From contig JAIQFZ010000010.1 of NCBI GenBank assembly GCA_020073015.1, positions 1-58,926 on the forward strand: DNA of 58,926 bases, given 5' to 3'. This document shows, in pieces, positions 55,401 through 58,926 of the stretch; within the stretch, counting starts at the first letter, position 1, and each line of letters opens with the position of its first letter. The notes beneath the pieces are model-generated. The model was not told the origin of the DNA and ran no database searches. It was given only the letters and a program-made list of their open reading frames with translations. This DNA is from Terriglobia bacterium (lineage in GTDB: Bacteria > Acidobacteriota > Terriglobia > Terriglobales > Acidobacteriaceae). Position numbers and translations under genes: made by a program.

Positions 55401-55814
55401 ATGGCATATAGCGAGAAAGTAATCGATCACTACAACCATCCACGGAACGTGGGCTCCATGGACAAGGCCAGCGCCGATGTGGGAACTGGCCTGGTGGGAG
55501 CTCCCGAGTGTGGCGACGTGATGAAGCTGCAAATCAAGGTCAATCCGCAGACGAACGTGATTGAAGACGCGAAGTTCAAGACGTTCGGGTGCGGGTCGGC
55601 GATTGCGTCGTCTTCGCTTGCGACCGAATGGGTGAAGGGCAAAACGGTGGACGAAGCCCTGGAGATCAAGAACACCGAGATCGTGAAGGAACTGGCGTTG
55701 CCGCCGGTGAAGATTCACTGCTCGGTGCTGGCCGAAGACGCGATTCGCGCCGCGATTGGCGATTGGAAGAAGAAGCAGAACGTGGCGAAGCCGGCAGAAA
55801 TGCAGGCGCAGTAA
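55401..55814 (+). CDS. iscU: Iron-sulfur cluster scaffold IscU
   Basis: 137 residues; cluster ligands Cys37 (APECGDVMKL), Cys64 (FKTFGCGSAIAS) and Cys107 (IHCSVLAEDA), with Asp39. Residues 100-104 are LPPVK, the motif HscA recognises for cluster release, which fits the hscB and hscA genes downstream. A GAGGTGAGGAG stretch precedes the ATG. Fe-S clusters are built here from IscS sulfur. Confidence 0.95.
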   Translation: MAYSEKVIDHYNHPRNVGSMDKASADVGTGLVGAPECGDVMKLQIKVNPQTNVIEDAKFKTFGCGSAIASSSLATEWVKGKTVDEALEIKNTEIVKELALPPVKIHCSVLAEDAIRAAIGDWKKKQNVAKPAEMQAQ

Positions 55815-55817
55815 AAC

Positions 55818-55910
55818 AGCTACTAGCTTCTAGCTGCTGGCTTCTAGCAAGCCCGTGGCTCGGCGCTCTGAGTTTGGTGGCTAGGAGCCAGAAGCTAGCA
55901 GCTAGAAGCT
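55818..55910. repeat. Inverted repeat between iscU and iscA
   Basis: Left arm 55818-55848 (AGCTACTAGCTTCTAGCTGC...) and right arm 55880-55910 are imperfect inverse copies about 31 bases long, able to form a long hairpin in the transcript between the two genes. Confidence 0.8.
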
Positions 55911-55916
55911 GACTTT

Positions 55917-56294
55917 ATGGAAGACGTACTCAAAACTCTCGCTCCGCCCACGGCTCCGACCAAGGGAATCCAGGTCACCGAGAAGGCGATCGGCAAGATT
56001 CGCTCGGCCATGGAGAAGGAAGGCATTTCTCCGGAGCAGGGCGGGCTTCGCATTGGTGTGCAGGGCGGCGGATGCTCGGGCTTGAGCTATAACATCCGCT
56101 TCGACACGCAGCCGCGCGAACGCGACCGCGTGTTTCAGTTCGGCGATGTGCGGGTGTTTGTCGATCCGAAATCGTTCATCTACCTGCACGGAATGATTCT
56201 CGATTATCAGGAAACCTTGATGCAGCAGGGTTTCGTATTCGTGAATCCGAATTCGACGAAGTCCTGCGGCTGCGGGAGTTCGTTCTCGGCATAG
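55917..56294 (+). CDS. iscA: IscA-type A-type carrier
   Basis: 125 residues, about 15 longer at the N-terminus than E. coli IscA. The A-type signature is present: GLRIGVQGGGCSGLSY with the first Cys, and NSTKSCGCGSSF with the second and third Cys near the end. It carries Fe-S clusters or iron to targets. It lies immediately after the inverted repeat following iscU. Confidence 0.93.
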   Translation: MEDVLKTLAPPTAPTKGIQVTEKAIGKIRSAMEKEGISPEQGGLRIGVQGGGCSGLSYNIRFDTQPRERDRVFQFGDVRVFVDPKSFIYLHGMILDYQETLMQQGFVFVNPNSTKSCGCGSSFSA

Positions 56295-56299
56295 CATAA

Positions 56300-56366
56300 A
56301 TGGAGTGACGGGCGCCCTCGCCCGTCCCACGGTTGAGTCTCAAGGGGCGGGCGACACGTCCGCCCC
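56300..56366. repeat. GC-rich repeat between iscA and hscB
   Basis: A GGCGCCC...CGCCCG-type element with GGGCGGGCG and CGTCCGCCCC inverted parts occupies the gap. It resembles scattered repeats of soil Acidobacteria. Confidence 0.55.
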
Positions 56367-56388
56367 GAATTTTGTACGGCGAACCAGT

Positions 56389-57126
56389 ATGGCGAACGCA
56401 GAATCCAAATCGTCGTTGATCATGCCGGGCGAAGCGACTTCGAGTTGCTGGTCGTGCGGCACCATGCGGACCAGGCATTTCTGCAGCGCCTGCGGCAAAG
56501 TGCAACCGGCAGTACCGGTGGATTACTTCACGTTTTTCGGATTTCCCCGGAAGCTGGATCTCGACACGTCCGTGCTGGAGAAAGAGTTCTATGCCCTGAG
56601 CCGCCGGCTTCATCCCGATGTGTTTGCCCAGGCGGAGACCCAGGAACGTGCCTGGAGTCTGGAACAAAGCTCGATGCTGAACGACGCCTACCGGACACTG
56701 AAAGATCCCATCAAGCGGACTGAATACCTGTTGCGCCTGGAGGGCGTGGAACTGGAAGAGCAGTCGAAACAGGCGACGGAGAAGGCGCGCGCGACGGGGG
56801 AATTGAAGAAGCAGGCTGTCCCGCCGGACCTCCTGGAGGAAGTTTTCGAGCTCAACCTGCACCTGGAAGAACTGCGCATGCAGAAGAAGGCGGGTGAGGA
56901 CGATCCGGCGATGCTGGAGGAAATCGGAAAGGCAAAGCTCTCGCTCGAAGAAAAGTACGACGCATTGTTCAGCGAACTCAAGTCCGAGTGGAAGAAATGG
57001 GACAAGGCCGTGGATAGCGGCACAGAAGAAGATCGCCGGAAGATCCGCGACACGATGGTGGATGTGTTGAATCGCCGGAACTACATCCGGAATTTAGTCA
57101 GAGACGTGAATGAGGCGATGGAGTGA
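56389..57126 (+). CDS. hscB: HscB co-chaperone with N-terminal tetracysteine module
   Basis: 245 residues from ATG 56389 (ATG 56422 is an alternative). N-terminal Cys20-x2-Cys23...Cys32-x2-Cys35, in SCWSCGTMRTRHFCSACGK, precedes a J domain (about 44-115) with the HPD motif at 75-77, then the C-terminal three-helix HscB domain that contacts IscU. Bacterial HscB from E. coli lacks the cysteine pairs, which are typical of the eukaryotic/mitochondrial HSC20. They probably bind zinc. It stimulates HscA to deliver Fe-S clusters from IscU. Confidence 0.9.
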   Translation: MANAESKSSLIMPGEATSSCWSCGTMRTRHFCSACGKVQPAVPVDYFTFFGFPRKLDLDTSVLEKEFYALSRRLHPDVFAQAETQERAWSLEQSSMLNDAYRTLKDPIKRTEYLLRLEGVELEEQSKQATEKARATGELKKQAVPPDLLEEVFELNLHLEELRMQKKAGEDDPAMLEEIGKAKLSLEEKYDALFSELKSEWKKWDKAVDSGTEEDRRKIRDTMVDVLNRRNYIRNLVRDVNEAME

Positions 57127-57200
57127 TTTGTGATTTGTAATTTGTGATTTCAACCCAGCTGCAACACCAATTACAAATTACAGATCAGAAATTACAAATG
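57123..57200. repeat. AT-rich repeat at the hscB-hscA junction
   Basis: Copies of TTTGTAATTTGTGATTT, then AATTACAAATTAC and AAATTACAAATGG, in direct and inverted order. The last copy runs into the ATG of hscA (57198). It differs from the repeats in the two earlier gaps of the operon. Confidence 0.75.
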
Positions 57201-58926
57201 GCTACTGATCACATTGTCGGCATTGATCTGGGCACCACGAATTCTCTGGTGGCGTTCATGCAGGGAGAGGCCCCGGCGGTGATCCCGGGAGAGGACGGGC
57301 TGAACCTTGTTCCGTCGGTGGTGGCGCTGGATGAGAACAACCAGGTGGTGGTTGGAAATGGCGCTCGCCGGTATCTGATCGAGACGCCGGAGCGCGCTGT
57401 GTACTCCGTGAAGCGCCTGATGGGGCGCGACGTTGAGGATATCCGGGAAGAGCTGAAGCTGTTTCCATTCCGGCTGGCGGACGACATTCAGGCCGGCGAG
57501 GTACTACGGATCAAGATTGGCGAGCGGACCTACACGCCACCGGAGATCTCCGCGCTCGTGCTTCGGCAGTTGAAGCGGAACGCGGAACGATTTTTCAGCG
57601 GTCCAGTCACGAAGGCCGTGATCACGGTGCCGGCGTATTTCAACGATGCGCAGCGGCAGGCGACAAAAGATGCCGGACGAATCGCTGGACTCGACGTGCT
57701 GCGCCTGGTGAATGAACCCACGGCCGCTTCGCTGGCTTACGGACTCGACAAGAAAAAGAACGGCGTCGTTGCCGTCTACGATCTGGGCGGCGGCACGTTC
57801 GATATTTCGATTCTTAAGCTGCATGACGGAATTTTCGAAGTCGTGGCCACCAACGGCGACACGCATCTGGGCGGAGATGACATTGACAACCTGCTGATCA
57901 CGATCGCGCTCGAGGACATTCGCGGCGATCTCGGACTGGATGTCCGGCGCAGCGGCGAGGCAGTACAGCGGATCCGCCAGGCAGTCATCGAGGCGAAGAT
58001 CGCGCTTTCGTCGCAGCCTTCGGTGAAGCTGGATGTCGAGTTGCCCGGCGGCAAGCGTTATCAGCGCGAGATCACGCGGGAAGCGTTCGAGCAGTTGCTT
58101 CAGCCCATCATTGACCGCACCGTGGGGCCGTGCCAGCAGGCGCTGAAAGATGCTGGCCTGAAGCCGGCGCAGATTGACGAAGTCGTGCTGGTCGGCGGTT
58201 CGACGCGCATTCCGAAAGTGCGGCAGTTGGTGCAGGAGCTGTTTCAACGCGTTCCGCACACCGATCTGAATCCCGATGAAGTCGTGGCGCTGGGCGCGGC
58301 GGTGCAGGCAAATATTCTCGGCGGCGGCTCCGCGATCACAAAGGAAATGCTGTTGCTCGATGTGACGCCTCTCTCCCTGGGAATTGAGGTCGCGGGCGGC
58401 GTCACCGACAAAATCATACTGCGAAATTCGACCATTCCTGCGTCGGCCACGCAGTACTACACCACGCAGGTGGATGGTCAGACGAACGTAGCGATTCATG
58501 TTCTGCAAGGCGAGCGCGAACTGGCGCGCGATTGCCGGTCGCTGGCGCGCTTCGACCTGAAGGGTGTCCCGCCGATGCCGGCGGGCATGCCGCGTATTGA
58601 AGTGAAGTTCCTGATTGACGCAAACGGCATCATGCAAGTCTCCGCGCGCGAGCAGCGCAGCGGGAAAGAGGCTGAGATCGAAGTCCAGCCCAGCTACGGA
58701 TTGACGGACGAGCAGGTCGAGAACATGCTGCTGGCGTCGTTCGATTACGCCGAGGAAGATTTCCGGCAGCGGCAGGTGATCGAAGCGCGGCGCGAAGCGG
58801 AGACGATTCTCACGGCGCTGGCCAAGGGAAAGAAGAACGACGCGTGGCAGGAACTCGCGACCAACGAGCGGCACGAGATCGAAACTTTGGAAAAAGCGCT
58901 CGTCGCAGTGAAGGACGGAGACGATT
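57198..58926 (+). CDS. hscA: HscA Hsp70 chaperone (3' end beyond the window)
   Basis: 576 codons are visible with no stop before the window ends; the family is about 615-620 residues, so little is missing. [20 protein letters not shown] (ATP-binding phosphate 1), [34 protein letters not shown] (phosphate 2), and [20 protein letters not shown], then a substrate-binding domain with [16 protein letters not shown] and a C-terminal helical lid ([17 protein letters not shown]). It uses ATP to release Fe-S clusters from IscU (LPPVK motif), helped by HscB. No ferredoxin gene is yet visible; it may lie downstream. Confidence 0.93.
   Translation, partial: MATDHIVGIDLGTTNSLVAFMQGEAPAVIPGEDGLNLVPSVVALDENNQVVVGNGARRYLIETPERAVYSVKRLMGRDVEDIREELKLFPFRLADDIQAGEVLRIKIGERTYTPPEISALVLRQLKRNAERFFSGPVTKAVITVPAYFNDAQRQATKDAGRIAGLDVLRLVNEPTAASLAYGLDKKKNGVVAVYDLGGGTFDISILKLHDGIFEVVATNGDTHLGGDDIDNLLITIALEDIRGDLGLDVRRSGEAVQRIRQAVIEAKIALSSQPSVKLDVELPGGKRYQREITREAFEQLLQPIIDRTVGPCQQALKDAGLKPAQIDEVVLVGGSTRIPKVRQLVQELFQRVPHTDLNPDEVVALGAAVQANILGGGSAITKEMLLLDVTPLSLGIEVAGGVTDKIILRNSTIPASATQYYTTQVDGQTNVAIHVLQGERELARDCRSLARFDLKGVPPMPAGMPRIEVKFLIDANGIMQVSAREQRSGKEAEIEVQPSYGLTDEQVENMLLASFDYAEEDFRQRQVIEARREAETILTALAKGKKNDAWQELATNERHEIETLEKALVAVKDGDD

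Noticed and set aside
54007-55443. 478-codon minus-strand reading frame opposite iscS
   Set aside because: It is antisense to a clear, well-conserved cysteine desulfurase. Its Arg/His-rich composition comes from the complementary codons of a GC-rich gene.
57504-58874. 456-codon minus-strand reading frame opposite hscA
   Set aside because: It mirrors hscA codons and has no ribosome-binding site or recognisable motif.

Overview
The window looks like a chromosomal segment of an Acidobacteriota (Terriglobia/Koribacter-like) bacterium. This rests on several features taken together: an Oar-like TonB-dependent receptor with an N-terminal carboxypeptidase-regulatory domain, large secreted Ig-like repeat proteins, moderately high GC with frequent GTG/TTG starts, a Hanks-type kinase, and short palindromic repeats between genes. 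This is inference; no search was run.

Layout. 1-9.4 kb: gene ends and small genes, a secreted trypsin-like protease, then minus-strand secreted proteins (Big_2-type Ig lipoprotein, a serine-less alpha/beta hydrolase, a possible PstS-like protein, an Ig-like protein). 9.4-16.9 kb: TonB-dependent receptor, putative-Ig lipoprotein and an orphan OmpR-type regulator. 17.4-20.7 kb (minus): TPR-like protein, CPA2 antiporter, a Ser/Thr kinase whose DFG reads NFA, and an outer-membrane-like remnant. 20.8-26.7 kb (minus): a nitrogen block with a FixL/FixJ-type pair, a GAF-ANTAR antiterminator, two small membrane or hypothetical genes and an AmtB ammonium transporter. The leader between the ANTAR gene and the transporter operon holds two hairpins with identical six-base loops, the architecture expected of an ANTAR RNA target.

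26.7-38.0 kb: an accessory nitrogen-oxide/stress region. It holds decayed gene fragments, NnrS, a hemerythrin-like protein, a copper nitrite reductase fused to a second cupredoxin, a divergent PAS-LuxR regulator, a small zinc-ribbon protein, a MarR regulator overlapping a ClC channel gene, a secreted NTF2-like protein, an ABM-fold protein, a truncated integrase and tRNA-Ser(GCU). Three copies of the palindrome TATCGTG(N)CACGATA/TATCGTGATACGATA lie in the nirK/PAS-LuxR intergenic region, on the marR promoter and between the -35 and -10 regions of the NTF2-like gene. Together they suggest an undescribed MarR regulon.

38.2-45.4 kb (minus): an MBL-fold hydrolase, gluconokinase, an MFS transporter and a large DUF3857/transglutaminase-TPR protein. 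45.6-50.8 kb: cysK-cysE, an MFS transporter, an AT-richer membrane protein and a diguanylate cyclase. 50.9-53.2 kb: a lone hydantoinase A flanked by REP-like palindromes, and a small zinc-binding protein. 53.5 kb to the end: an isc operon, iscR-like, iscS, iscU, iscA, hscB (with a eukaryote-like N-terminal tetracysteine module) and hscA (cut by the window end). The iscU-iscA, iscA-hscB and hscB-hscA gaps carry repeats, each of a different type.
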